From an uncultured Prevotella sp. (GTDB taxonomy: Bacteria > Bacteroidota > Bacteroidia > Bacteroidales > Bacteroidaceae), in the NCBI GenBank assembly GCA_900553465.1, contig USDT01000004.1, positions 54,190 through 118,189 on the forward strand: a stretch of DNA of 64,000 bases, written 5' to 3'. Shown here piece after piece: positions 56,770 through 64,000 of the stretch. A program made the position numbers and the translations under genes. A model generated the notes under the pieces. It was not told the origin of the DNA, did no database searches, and saw only the letters and a list, made by a program, of their open reading frames with translations. The stretch's first letter is position 1. Every line of letters begins with the position of its first letter.

Positions 56770-57669
56770 TTAGCCGATAGTCACTTCACCGTCAGCCGTT
56801 ACCTGGTCCTCCCATCCGCTTATTGAGCCACCCGAAACGGTTATTCCGTCGCGTCCGATGCTCAATGTGATGGTGCATTTCTTGCCTCCCTCCAGGGTCT
56901 CCTGCGGTGTGCCGAGCTTTTCGAGCAGCTCTTTCAGAGTCATGCCTTTCTCTTCTCCGTTCATGTTTATGGACAGTGTGATGTCGGCAGTGGCCTGTGG
57001 TACGAGGAAGAATGATGCTGCCGCACCTTCAGATGCGTAGTTGTCTTTTGTTTCTTTCACTTTGCTTATCTCGCCTTTGGCGGCATCCACCACGCATGTT
57101 GTTCTGGCGTTGCATTTCAGTATGAGCCCTTTCAGATCTTCTTCTGTATATCCGCTGCCCGGTGTGAAGTTGATGTCGAGACGGTGGAGGGCATGTGTGA
57201 ACGTGAGGCTCACGTCATCCTTCGTGCCTACGTTTACCGGCTGTGATTTCGAAAGCAGCAGATCCTTATATGATGCAGTGGCTGTATTGAATTCGAAAGT
57301 GCCGTCGTCGGCAAGTGTCTGTTTCGGATAGCATGCGGCGAAAGTCACGTGTGTGGTGCCTTCTGGCAGGTTAAGACCACTCCATGTCAGTACGTCTGTG
57401 TCGAATACATAGTCGGTGCGTGTTATGCATTTTGTGCCGTCGCCGACAAAAAGCGACAGAACGTCTCCCTTGATGAAGTTGCCTTTGCCTTCGTTGTCGA
57501 GCTGTGGAGTGCGCTTCTGAGGTGCCACACTTGTTCTTATCTTTATAATGTCTCTCTTGCTTGAGTTGTCATCGTTATTGTCATTCGAACATGCTGTCAG
57601 TATAAGACCGCCCATAATGCACATGCATAGAGCGCTGATGATACGTGAATAGCTTTTTTTCATAATCAT
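56770..57669 (-). CDS. Fimbrillin-family lipoprotein (Mfa-like), partner of the IdeS-like protease
   Basis: 299 residues (297 from the second Met at 57663). Lipobox ILTAC. The mature protein is one fimbrillin/Mfa-like beta domain: 'GKGNFIKGDVLSLFVGDGTK', then a FTHALHRLDINFTPG block and the end WEDQVTADGEVTIG. The same block order (GKGSFEAGD..., FAHAMHRIKINL) occurs in the N-terminal half of the protease encoded just upstream, so the two N-domains are homologous. The gene follows the protease after 44 bp and precedes a terminator. Role unknown: surface adhesin, anchor or protease partner. Confidence 0.85.
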   Translation of the reverse strand: MIMKKSYSRIISALCMCIMGGLILTACSNDNNDDNSSKRDIIKIRTSVAPQKRTPQLDNEGKGNFIKGDVLSLFVGDGTKCITRTDYVFDTDVLTWSGLNLPEGTTHVTFAACYPKQTLADDGTFEFNTATASYKDLLLSKSQPVNVGTKDDVSLTFTHALHRLDINFTPGSGYTEEDLKGLILKCNARTTCVVDAAKGEISKVKETKDNYASEGAAASFFLVPQATADITLSINMNGEEKGMTLKELLEKLGTPQETLEGGKKCTITLSIGRDGITVSGGSISGWEDQVTADGEVTIG

Positions 57670-57713
57670 TGTTTTTTATTGTTTGTTTTATTATTTCGTT
57701 GTTTCTTAAATAA

Positions 57714-59507
57714 TTATTTTATGTGTGGGTATTTCGTCTTCCAGATGTCAAGACGAAGATCAGCAAGTACCAGCGAGTTGAACGCAATCTTTCTGGCAGA
57801 AATGTTGCCGTTGTCAGGCAGTTGTACCATGTATGCACACAGGTCTTTTATCTCTGGCAATGTGGATTTGTCGTAAACAACCTTATATCTCATTATTGAT
57901 GCATGGTTGGGTTCATCTATTCCGTCGTTGTTGTCACAGAAATAAACGTATGCCACATCTCCGTTTTCATCGAATTCTGCTCCCCAGATAGTCATGGAGT
58001 GACGGCCTGTGTTTGTTCCGGCATAATCGAATGCCGAGAAACCTATTGCCTTATGATTTCTGAATGCATCCTTCATCCACAGGTTGAAGTTCTTCTTCGA
58101 CATGTCTCTCGTTTCTGTAGCGATATCATCTCCTGTCTTGAATAAACTTCTGAAGAATCCTTTGAATTCGGGATTATTAGGGCTGAGATTTTGTCTGTTA
58201 CCGTTAATAAACCAGTTGACACCTCCTTTGTCCCAACTTCCGGCGTCTCGGAATGATTTCTTGAAGAAATTGAATACGGCACTATGGTCCAGATTGTCGG
58301 GTGTCATCTGCTTGTATTCTTCAGGACGACTCATGTCACTGTATTCCAGACCGTAATCTTGGTCGTATGCTTCTATGTATTTTTTGTTTTGTTCCAACCA
58401 CCAATGAATGAGGTTGGAAGAAGTGGCGGCCCAGCACATATTCCTGTCACTTACGAGGCTTTTGTTACAGTCGTACCAGCCACATCCTTCCTTCCAGGTA
58501 AAGAATTGCATTTCCAAGTTCATTGGCGGATACATGTTCTCGTACGCAAGGCGTAACCATTCTCCAGCCGGGAATTTAGTTTGTCCTACAGGATATGTGG
58601 TGATGTTTTCCCTGCCCGGGAAGTCGACACCTTTTACACCATATACCCACCGTGTCTGGTTGGCAAACTCGGTATCTACTCCGCCTTCATCCATTTTCAG
58701 TGTCAGATTGAGCGTTGTCTGTTTCCCTGCCTCAAATGTGCTGATGTCCGATTTCAGCATATATTTGGCCGACTTGCCATCGCTTTTGAAGCTTATGAGG
58801 CCTTCGCCGTCGTGAAACGCCTTTGCGTCCTGTGGCATGATGATGACAGAATACGAATTGTCGCCCGTCTTGTAAGGTTTTATCCATACGTATCCGGCTG
58901 CCTCGTCCGGGCTTACACTGCCGTCGGCAACGGACATAGTGCCCTGGCCGAGAGATTTTATTTCTACAGTCAGGTCTTCAGGTATGGAACCTTTCAGATT
59001 GATTTTTATGCGGTGCATGGCATGTGCGAACTGCATGTCCGCAGCTACAGAACCTTCTTTTACGGTAGTTCTGGCGAAGAGAATATCGGTTGCGTTGTGG
59101 TTGTCGGTTGTGCTCTGGTCGGCAGGTATGCTTATGGTTCTCATGTTTTCGCCCACGGCAGCCTGTGGCAAAATAGGATAAACGGCTGAGAGCAGCAGTT
59201 CTCCTGTGCCGTATTCGCTGCGCTTGAGTGCCGGCATCCACTGTGAACCGGAATACTGTAAAGTGGTATTGCTTGTGGTACCTGCGGTAGAAATGTTCAT
59301 CTCTATGCGGTCGCCGGCCTCGAAGCTGCCTTTACCGTCTGTGTCGACGGCTGCGTTCCTGAGTGTCCAGTCTGCACTGCGTGAGCATTTAAGGGCAATC
59401 ATGCCTTCCTCGTTGCCATAAAACGAATCGTCAATGTCGCTGCACGAAGCCATAAACATCAGGCTTCCCGCGAAAATGGCAATAACTTTCTTGAAGTTTG
59501 TCGTCAT
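57714..59507 (-). CDS. IdeS/Mac-type (peptidase C66) cysteine protease fused to a fimbrillin-like domain, lipoprotein
   Basis: 597 residues from ATG 59507 (MTTNFKKVIAIFAGSLMFMA, lipobox ASC, lipid Cys22). Residues about 30-275 are a fimbrillin/Mfa-like domain. Residues about 285-597 align with streptococcal IdeS (from memory): GWYDCNK carries Lys349 (IdeS Lys84), 'NMCWAATSSNLIHWWLEQNK' carries the nucleophile Cys358 (IdeS Cys94), 'RHSMTIWGAEFDENGD' carries His503 (IdeS His262), and VYFCDNND carries Asp525 (IdeS Asp284). All catalytic positions are kept. IdeS cleaves the IgG hinge; the substrate here is not known. Predicted surface or periplasmic lipoprotein. First gene of a two-gene operon. 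Confidence 0.9.
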   Translation of the reverse strand: MTTNFKKVIAIFAGSLMFMASCSDIDDSFYGNEEGMIALKCSRSADWTLRNAAVDTDGKGSFEAGDRIEMNISTAGTTSNTTLQYSGSQWMPALKRSEYGTGELLLSAVYPILPQAAVGENMRTISIPADQSTTDNHNATDILFARTTVKEGSVAADMQFAHAMHRIKINLKGSIPEDLTVEIKSLGQGTMSVADGSVSPDEAAGYVWIKPYKTGDNSYSVIIMPQDAKAFHDGEGLISFKSDGKSAKYMLKSDISTFEAGKQTTLNLTLKMDEGGVDTEFANQTRWVYGVKGVDFPGRENITTYPVGQTKFPAGEWLRLAYENMYPPMNLEMQFFTWKEGCGWYDCNKSLVSDRNMCWAATSSNLIHWWLEQNKKYIEAYDQDYGLEYSDMSRPEEYKQMTPDNLDHSAVFNFFKKSFRDAGSWDKGGVNWFINGNRQNLSPNNPEFKGFFRSLFKTGDDIATETRDMSKKNFNLWMKDAFRNHKAIGFSAFDYAGTNTGRHSMTIWGAEFDENGDVAYVYFCDNNDGIDEPNHASIMRYKVVYDKSTLPEIKDLCAYMVQLPDNGNISARKIAFNSLVLADLRLDIWKTKYPHIK

Positions 59508-59821
59508 TATTCCAATATTATTCTGATAAAAAATGAGTTGTCGGTTTACTTCCGTAATAATCAAAACAACAAACATTCATATAATACTTATGCGCATACC
59601 TGAATATTTGTGTTATTATATCATATATGTATATCCTGAAAACATATTCCCGATATTTACGGGCTGCAAAGATAATGCTTTTGCTTTACATTGCAAAGAC
59701 TTGTGTCGGAGCTGTTTTGTTTTTTAGAAAGACGATGAATTACATTCCGTTGTCATAAAGATGTTTCATGGTATTGAACATTTTTAATGTTGTGTGTTAT
59801 TGAGGGAGACGTTATGGTTTT
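59508..59821. other. Leader and promoter of the protease operon
   Basis: Carries the promoter at 59667-59697, giving a protease leader of about 150 nt. No gene seen; a 17-bp stretch downstream of the acetyltransferase stop lacks a clear terminator. Confidence 0.5.
59667..59697 (-). promoter_or_regulatory. Promoter of the IdeS-like protease operon
   Basis: Minus strand TTTG (59697-59694), 19 bp, TATCTTTG (59674-59667): full consensus. Confidence 0.7.
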
Positions 59822-60331
59822 TTATAATGAAGATATGGTCTTGGAGGACAATTCGCGTAGCATGACATATTCTTCTTCTGTTTCGTGCAAGGTCATGAAG
59901 CCGAAGCGACAGTACAGACGTACGGCAGGATTAGCCTTCTGTACCGAGAGTGACACACTGTTAATGCCTTCATCGTGTAGCCTTTGCAGTATTGTCGATA
60001 GCAGTCGGCTGCCAATACCTTTGCCGCGATGTTCTTTTTTTACTGATATGGCGAGCGATGGTGTTTGGTCATCCACGTGTCCGTAGTCGTTCATTATGCG
60101 TGCCCACACAGCTCCTATAAGTCCGTCGGTGGTTTCGGCAACGAAACAGACATCGTGAGGTCTTTGTCCAAAGTCTTCTATATAAACACGGAGTTCAGGT
60201 ATGTCTGTTACGCTTAGTGGTGGCGGTTCCACACCTTCGGGCAGAAAGATGGCGTCGTAGAGAAATCTGCGAAGGTGGTGATATTCGTCCTTGCGCATCG
60301 GTCGTATGGTGCAATATTGTGTTTTTGTCAT
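59822..60331 (-). CDS. GNAT-family N-acetyltransferase
   Basis: 169 residues from ATG 60331, which shares ATGA with the stop of the upstream gene; the frame extends to 60415, but inside that gene. The acetyl-CoA site is SVKKEHRGKGIGSRLLSTIL (V-x-x-x-x-R/Q-G-x-G-x-A/G type) at about 103-122, with 'NPAVRLYCRFGFM' near the end. Substrate unknown. Last gene of a minus-strand group from 62499. Confidence 0.88.
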   Translation of the reverse strand: MTKTQYCTIRPMRKDEYHHLRRFLYDAIFLPEGVEPPPLSVTDIPELRVYIEDFGQRPHDVCFVAETTDGLIGAVWARIMNDYGHVDDQTPSLAISVKKEHRGKGIGSRLLSTILQRLHDEGINSVSLSVQKANPAVRLYCRFGFMTLHETEEEYVMLRELSSKTISSL

Positions 60332-60723
60332 TTCTCGCATGCTTTTTTCAGATCGGCAAGATATACAGTCTGCTGTTTCTTCAGATATGTTCCTGCAAAC
60401 GGTCTCATCCACCATTTTCTTACGTGTACGCTTTCCGTGAATTCTATTTCCGTACCGTATATTGTTTCGCGGAACACTCCTGTCCAGTGACCATTCAGAT
60501 TATTGTTTTCAAAATACAGCTTGTAGCAGCTGTATGGTCTGGATACGATGACGGTGAAGTGTGTGGCATAGCCGTCTGTTGTGTATTCTGTGAAATTCTG
60601 TTCGTCATGTGTGACTATGTGGTTTATGCCACTGCGCCAACTGTGATGCTCTGGTGTAGTCACGGTGTTCCATACGTTACGTATGGAGGCACGTATTTCC
60701 GATTTTATCGTTACGGTTTGCAT
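60328..60723 (-). CDS. SRPBCC (START-like) domain protein
   Basis: 131 residues. Helix-grip fold pattern: MQTVTIKSEIRASIRNVWNTVTTPEHHSWR, strands through 'GYATHFTVIVSRPYSCYKLY', and the long C-terminal helix FAGTYLKKQQTVYLADLKKACEK. Family members bind hydrophobic ligands or act as small cyclases; no function can be assigned. Overlaps the acetyltransferase by 4 bp. Confidence 0.78.
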   Translation of the reverse strand: MQTVTIKSEIRASIRNVWNTVTTPEHHSWRSGINHIVTHDEQNFTEYTTDGYATHFTVIVSRPYSCYKLYFENNNLNGHWTGVFRETIYGTEIEFTESVHVRKWWMRPFAGTYLKKQQTVYLADLKKACEK

Positions 60724-60733
60724 GACTTGTCTG

Positions 60734-61273
60734 TTATTTTTTCTTGTCTGTGGATTTTAGTCTTTCTATCATTTGTCGCAGATTAGTGACGTTCTCCTCG
60801 TCGGACAGTGTGGGATCTTTTGTAAAGCGTTCGCAGGGCAGGAGAGTACATTCTCCACAGTTGTCCATGCCTTTCCGATTTACGCAACAGTCATAAACCT
60901 TGCATATTTTGTCACCGGTGTATTTAAGCCAGTGCACTTTTCCGCGTATGTTTCTGCATCCACTACATTTTGTTGGGAACATGTTGCAACGTATGCAGAG
61001 CGCTCCGCATGGTGAGGGCATGACAAAATCGTCCTTCCATAACCACCAACTGCATTTGTTAAGGTTGGGTTTGGGAGTGTTGACGAAGTATTCTACAGCC
61101 CGATAAAGATAGAGTTGGCAACGGTCCACGATGCATCCGCGCAAGCGGCATTCTTCGCTATAAAGTTCTTCAGCGCTTTTACCTTTCAGCGATTCTATGG
61201 TGGTGTAGCCCATCGCTATGAGGTCCCGCTCGGTCTGTGGCCCCACGTTCGGTATTTTTCTCAGTTCGCTCAT
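60734..61273 (-). CDS. Helix-hairpin-helix (Cdd1-like) plus DUF3795 protein
   Basis: 179 residues. Residues 1-80 are a Cdd1/pathogenicity-locus HhH domain (IPNVGPQTERDLIAMGYTTI...ELYSEECRLRGCIVDRCQLY). Residues about 85-170 are DUF3795-like, with Cys pairs CGALCIRCNMFPTKCSGC and CCVNRKGMDNCGECTLLPCERF expected to bind zinc. Role unknown. 10-11 bp gaps on both sides point to an operon with the GNAT-NTase fusion and the SRPBCC gene. Confidence 0.85.
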   Translation of the reverse strand: MSELRKIPNVGPQTERDLIAMGYTTIESLKGKSAEELYSEECRLRGCIVDRCQLYLYRAVEYFVNTPKPNLNKCSWWLWKDDFVMPSPCGALCIRCNMFPTKCSGCRNIRGKVHWLKYTGDKICKVYDCCVNRKGMDNCGECTLLPCERFTKDPTLSDEENVTNLRQMIERLKSTDKKK

Positions 61274-61284
61274 ATATGGTGATT

Positions 61285-62499
61285 TTATTCCTTAGTCTCT
61301 TCAATGAGTGCGGAACTCCACTCCAACAGGTCGCGGCTCATGAGGTCGAACACATCACTATCGGTTATGGAATCTGCGTGGCGGGCATGGTCGAGAATCC
61401 TCCGGTCGGCAGGCGTGACCACTTCTGCAAGCCCAGACATGGAGGAAACGTAAGAGCCGGTCTGCATGAAGTGTTTCATGCGGACGGTGAAGCGTGCCGT
61501 CTTGTAGAGCCCGGCAAGCGCGTCTGAACTGCGTGCGTGCAGGAAGTTGTGCGAGCAGGCATGGTAAAGATTGCATGCTCCGATGCGTACGGCGCGGCGT
61601 ATGTCGGCATCGGTGAACAGACTATGCAGACACTCGAGCGAACCAATGACGGGTCGCGTGTCAAGATACAGTTGCAGGAGGTCGGACCGTTCCCAACCCA
61701 TCAGTTCGTCCTCACCCGCTACAAATCCGCAGATGAGGCTGCTCTGGCTGTCGCTGTCGATCATCCGGCGGTACGTGCGCAGGTCGTCGAAACCAACGTG
61801 GTCGAGTATCACCACCACGTCGATATCGCTCTCCGGTGTGGCTTCACCGCGGCCGTAACTGCCTTGCAGCCCTAAGAAACGGAGCCTATCACCGAACAAC
61901 AGGGTGAGTCGCTCCTGGAAAGAGGCGAGCCACAGGTTGATGTTGAAGTGTTCTTCGGCAGTCTGTATGCTTTTGCGCCATTGCCCGGCGGTGAGCCAGA
62001 GGAAGTGCTCGGTGCGTATGTCGCCGAGTGGTGAGGGCTTTCCTGTCTCCGTATGATGAAACACAAATCCGCATTTTTCCATCACCCGTCTCGACCGGGT
62101 GTTGCCTTCGTAGTGGCCGCACCACACTGCGCGCAGCCCCAGCTCGTCGAAACAGCGTCGCAGTATGCGCCTTACGGCTTCCGGCGTGAACCCCTTTCCC
62201 CAATAGGGTACGCCGAGCCAATAGCCTATCTCGGCCTCGCCGTCGCCCATCTGCGCACTGTGCAGGCCGTCGCCATACATTATGCCTATGCTGCCTATGG
62301 GCTCGCCTGTCTCTTTTAGTACCATGGCGTAGGTCTCCGGACCCGACAGAACAGTGCGTATTATCTCGTGACTGTTGTCCACAGACGTGTGTGGCGGCCA
62401 TCCGGCAACAGGTCCTACAGCCGGGTCTGAGGCATATTTGTAGAGTGCTGCGGCATCATCGTCGTGCCACGGACGCAGTATTAGTCTTTGGGTTTCCAT
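61285..62499 (-). CDS. Fusion: RimJ-type acetyltransferase plus aminoglycoside-nucleotidyltransferase-like domain
   Basis: 404 residues. Residues 1-175 are a GNAT domain of the RimJ/L type (RLILRPWHDDDAAALYKY..., 'EIGYWLGVPYWGKGFTPEAV', 'NTRSRRVMEKCGFVFHHTE'). Residues about 190-404 are a DNA-polymerase-beta-like nucleotidyltransferase: 'GLQGSYGRGEATPESDIDVV' holds the G-S-x6-10-D-x-D metal site, followed by a helical C-terminal domain like those of ANT-type aminoglycoside enzymes. The pairing recalls bifunctional drug-modifying enzymes, but each half may have a housekeeping target. No frameshift at the joint. Confidence 0.85.
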   Translation of the reverse strand: METQRLILRPWHDDDAAALYKYASDPAVGPVAGWPPHTSVDNSHEIIRTVLSGPETYAMVLKETGEPIGSIGIMYGDGLHSAQMGDGEAEIGYWLGVPYWGKGFTPEAVRRILRRCFDELGLRAVWCGHYEGNTRSRRVMEKCGFVFHHTETGKPSPLGDIRTEHFLWLTAGQWRKSIQTAEEHFNINLWLASFQERLTLLFGDRLRFLGLQGSYGRGEATPESDIDVVVILDHVGFDDLRTYRRMIDSDSQSSLICGFVAGEDELMGWERSDLLQLYLDTRPVIGSLECLHSLFTDADIRRAVRIGACNLYHACSHNFLHARSSDALAGLYKTARFTVRMKHFMQTGSYVSSMSGLAEVVTPADRRILDHARHADSITDSDVFDLMSRDLLEWSSALIEETKE

Positions 62500-62558
62500 A
62501 ATGTTGTGAAATGAAAATATGGTTTTGTTTTCGCAGGTGTAATTGTCCGGTATGATGA

Positions 62559-62882
62559 TTACACCTTTTTCTTCTTTTTCTTTTCAGGATAGGGTAGAGC
62601 CTTCTCCAGCGTGCCCACCACCTTCAGCAGTTCCTCACGGTGCTCCACATCCAGTATGTAGTGCTCCTTTGCGCCGTCGTATGGCGTGCCACATTCGGCG
62701 TTTGCCATCATATCGGCCACTTCCGGCAGTTTCTTTATGTACGCTATGTCGTCGCAAACAAGCACTGCCGGCTTCTCATTGACATAAACCAGATATTCGC
62801 CGAACATCTTGCGGTGGCGCACATTGTCCAGCTCTGAGAGTTGTGAACATACAAATTCTACGAAGTCGATGGAGCTCGCCAT
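62559..62882 (-). CDS. TfoX N-terminal domain protein
   Basis: 107 residues: TfoX_N pattern VRHRKMFGEYLVYVNEKPAV, 'DIAYIKKLPEVADMMAN', 'YDGAKEHYILDVEHREEL', followed by a poly-Lys tail (KKKKKKV). Stand-alone TfoX_N proteins are common in Bacteroidetes; a competence function is not implied. 59 bp before the GNAT-NTase gene on the same strand. Confidence 0.88.
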   Translation of the reverse strand: MASSIDFVEFVCSQLSELDNVRHRKMFGEYLVYVNEKPAVLVCDDIAYIKKLPEVADMMANAECGTPYDGAKEHYILDVEHREELLKVVGTLEKALPYPEKKKKKKV

Positions 62883-63098
62883 AAAACGATGTGTTGTGAG
62901 TGTGTTTTGATAAGTGATAATAGTATAAGCAGATTTCGGACCTTGGGTGGTTTAAGGCGGAGATATTGTATGGATACTGACACTTTATGCGCAGCATACG
63001 GACCGTTATACCGATTGTAAGCGCATAATGTGCTAATGTCTGTTATGCCACATACCGACAGCCCATACGTCTGTCTGCATGTGGCATGATTGATATTG

Positions 63099-63713
63099 TC
63101 ATTTCTGTCCGAACAGGTCTACAAGTCCAATTTTGTTGAATTTGTAGAACATCTCGACAGACTCCGGAGTATCATTCTTGAGCAGCAGAAGCAACTCACG
63201 TGCAAATTCCAGATAACCGCTGCCGTTGGCCGTGACTATGTTTTTGTCTGCCACAGCCTGTTTGTTGATATATCCCGAAGCGTTGGTGTAGTTGTCTCCG
63301 CCCCATTGTATGAGTTGGTCGATGCCGTTACCGGTGTGTTTCACGTTGTTCAGGAAACCGTGTCGTGCCATGAAAGACGCAGCGTTGCATATGGCTCCTA
63401 CGATGATGCCTTTGTCGAGTGCGGCTTTCACTATCGGTGCCACCTTGTCTGCAACGGCATGGTCGAGCCATCCGTATCCGCCTATCAGAACGAGCGCCGC
63501 GTAGGTTTCGGGCATGGTGTCGAACGAGTAATCGGGCAGTGTGCGGAATCCTCCGCATGAGCGCACTGCGTCGGTTGTAGGTGCAACCACCTTGTTGATG
63601 TATTTTGGTTCGGGACGCAATCCGCGTTCCTCACAGTTTATTGCCGATGCCAGAAAGGCCGGTTCGTGTTCTGCATAGTTGTCAAGCAGAACGTAGAGTA
63701 TCTCATTATCCAT
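63099..63713 (-). CDS. DJ-1/PfpI family protein
   Basis: 204 residues from ATG 63713 (MDNEILYVLLDNYAEHEPAF). The frame is open to 63872 but crosses the promoter. The conserved Cys sits at the nucleophile elbow VGAICNAASFMARHG, with 'ALVLIGGYGWLDHAVADKVA' ahead. Family includes glyoxalases, deglycase-like and chaperone-like proteins; function open. Confidence 0.9.
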   Translation of the reverse strand: MDNEILYVLLDNYAEHEPAFLASAINCEERGLRPEPKYINKVVAPTTDAVRSCGGFRTLPDYSFDTMPETYAALVLIGGYGWLDHAVADKVAPIVKAALDKGIIVGAICNAASFMARHGFLNNVKHTGNGIDQLIQWGGDNYTNASGYINKQAVADKNIVTANGSGYLEFARELLLLLKNDTPESVEMFYKFNKIGLVDLFGQK

Positions 63714-63791
63714 TCTGATTAAGTTTATTGTTGTATGACTGTTTTGTCCGGTTGTTTCTGCTGTTATCAGGATTGCTTGATAACGGTAGTG

Positions 63792-63823
63792 CAAAGATAG
63801 TGAAAGGTGAGCGCAAAAGCAAA
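63792..63823 (-). promoter_or_regulatory. Promoter of the DJ-1 family gene
   Basis: Minus strand TTTG (63823-63820), 20 bp, TATCTTTG (63799-63792). Confidence 0.68.
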
Positions 63824-63916
63824 TTTGCGTAATAACAAATTCACGTCTCCGCAATCTGTAAATCCTCATCAACAGAAAGATACACGCTTTCTGTATCTTT
63901 CATAATGTGCTGATAT

Positions 63917-64000
63917 CAGTGTTTTCAAAGAAAACCCGGACAGAGGACTTACAGATTTTCTTGACTTTTTTTTGACAAAATAAAATCGCAAAAGAGATGT
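63917..64000 (+). repeat. Dispersed intergenic repeat, family II, copy G (cut by the window end)
   Basis: CAGTGTTTTCAAAGAAAACC then GAGGACTTACAGATTTTCTT, GACTTTTTTTTGACAAAATA and AAATCGCAAAAGAGATGT: nearly identical to the first 80 bp of copy B. Confidence 0.75.

Overview
The window reads as chromosome from a gut- or oral-type Bacteroidales, most like Prevotella in the broad sense. The reasons are: repeated Bacteroidetes promoters (TTTG or TTG, about 20 bp, then TAnnTTTG), almost no Shine-Dalgarno sequences, a type III glutamine synthetase, fimbrillin-like and GLUG lipoproteins, a two-gene LysO, a CfxA/CblA-type class A beta-lactamase, and secreted glycan hydrolases. No rRNA, tRNA, CRISPR array, transposase or integrase was recognised. 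The first 1.9 kb is visibly more AT-rich than the rest and looks acquired (partial RhuM-family gene, and a membrane protein with a heptad-repeat coiled coil).

Layout. 2.6-7.7 kb (-): three overlapping or abutting secreted hydrolases (CE7 acetyl-esterase, GH3 glucosidase/xylosidase, SASA-type O-acetylesterase). 8.0-14.3 kb (+): branched-chain amino acid operon ilvD-ilvB-ilvN-acyl-ACP thioesterase-ilvC, with a structured leader, a possible leader peptide, an internal promoter before ilvC and a strong terminator. 14.6-17.4 kb: TPR/LytS-type sensor kinase and LytTR regulator, the kinase frame broken at a run of seven A. 17.4-22 kb: a candidate structured ncRNA and three exported proteins of unknown role. 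22.8-25.3 kb: beta-lactamase and a GH140-like enzyme. 26.1-38.9 kb: a nitrogen-assimilation block in which gltB-gltD-asnB (+) converges on glnK-amt-glnN (-). 39.4-43.6 kb: GLUG/fimbrillin lipoprotein with an upstream 31-codon ORF, and a lipocalin/NlpE-like lipoprotein. 44.1-48.5 kb: DUF1847 protein and a five-gene minus-strand oxidoreductase/hydrolase cluster. 49.4-53.9 kb: marR-tolC-emrA-emrB efflux operon with a palindromic operator. 54-56.7 kb: MATE pump divergent from a split lysine exporter with a structured leader. 56.8-59.7 kb: an IdeS/Mac-type (C66) cysteine protease fused to a fimbrillin-like domain, followed by a stand-alone fimbrillin-like lipoprotein. 59.8-63.7 kb: small enzymes, including an acetyltransferase-nucleotidyltransferase fusion, a Cdd1/DUF3795 protein, a TfoX-N protein and a DJ-1 family protein.

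The two most unusual signals are the IdeS-like protease operon and a set of dispersed intergenic repeats about 450-500 bp long. At least seven copies, in both orientations and in two related families, occupy most of the long gaps between genes; none encodes a credible protein.

Membrane segments, domains and RNA folds were judged by eye from sequence. Names rest on recognised motifs, not on database searches.
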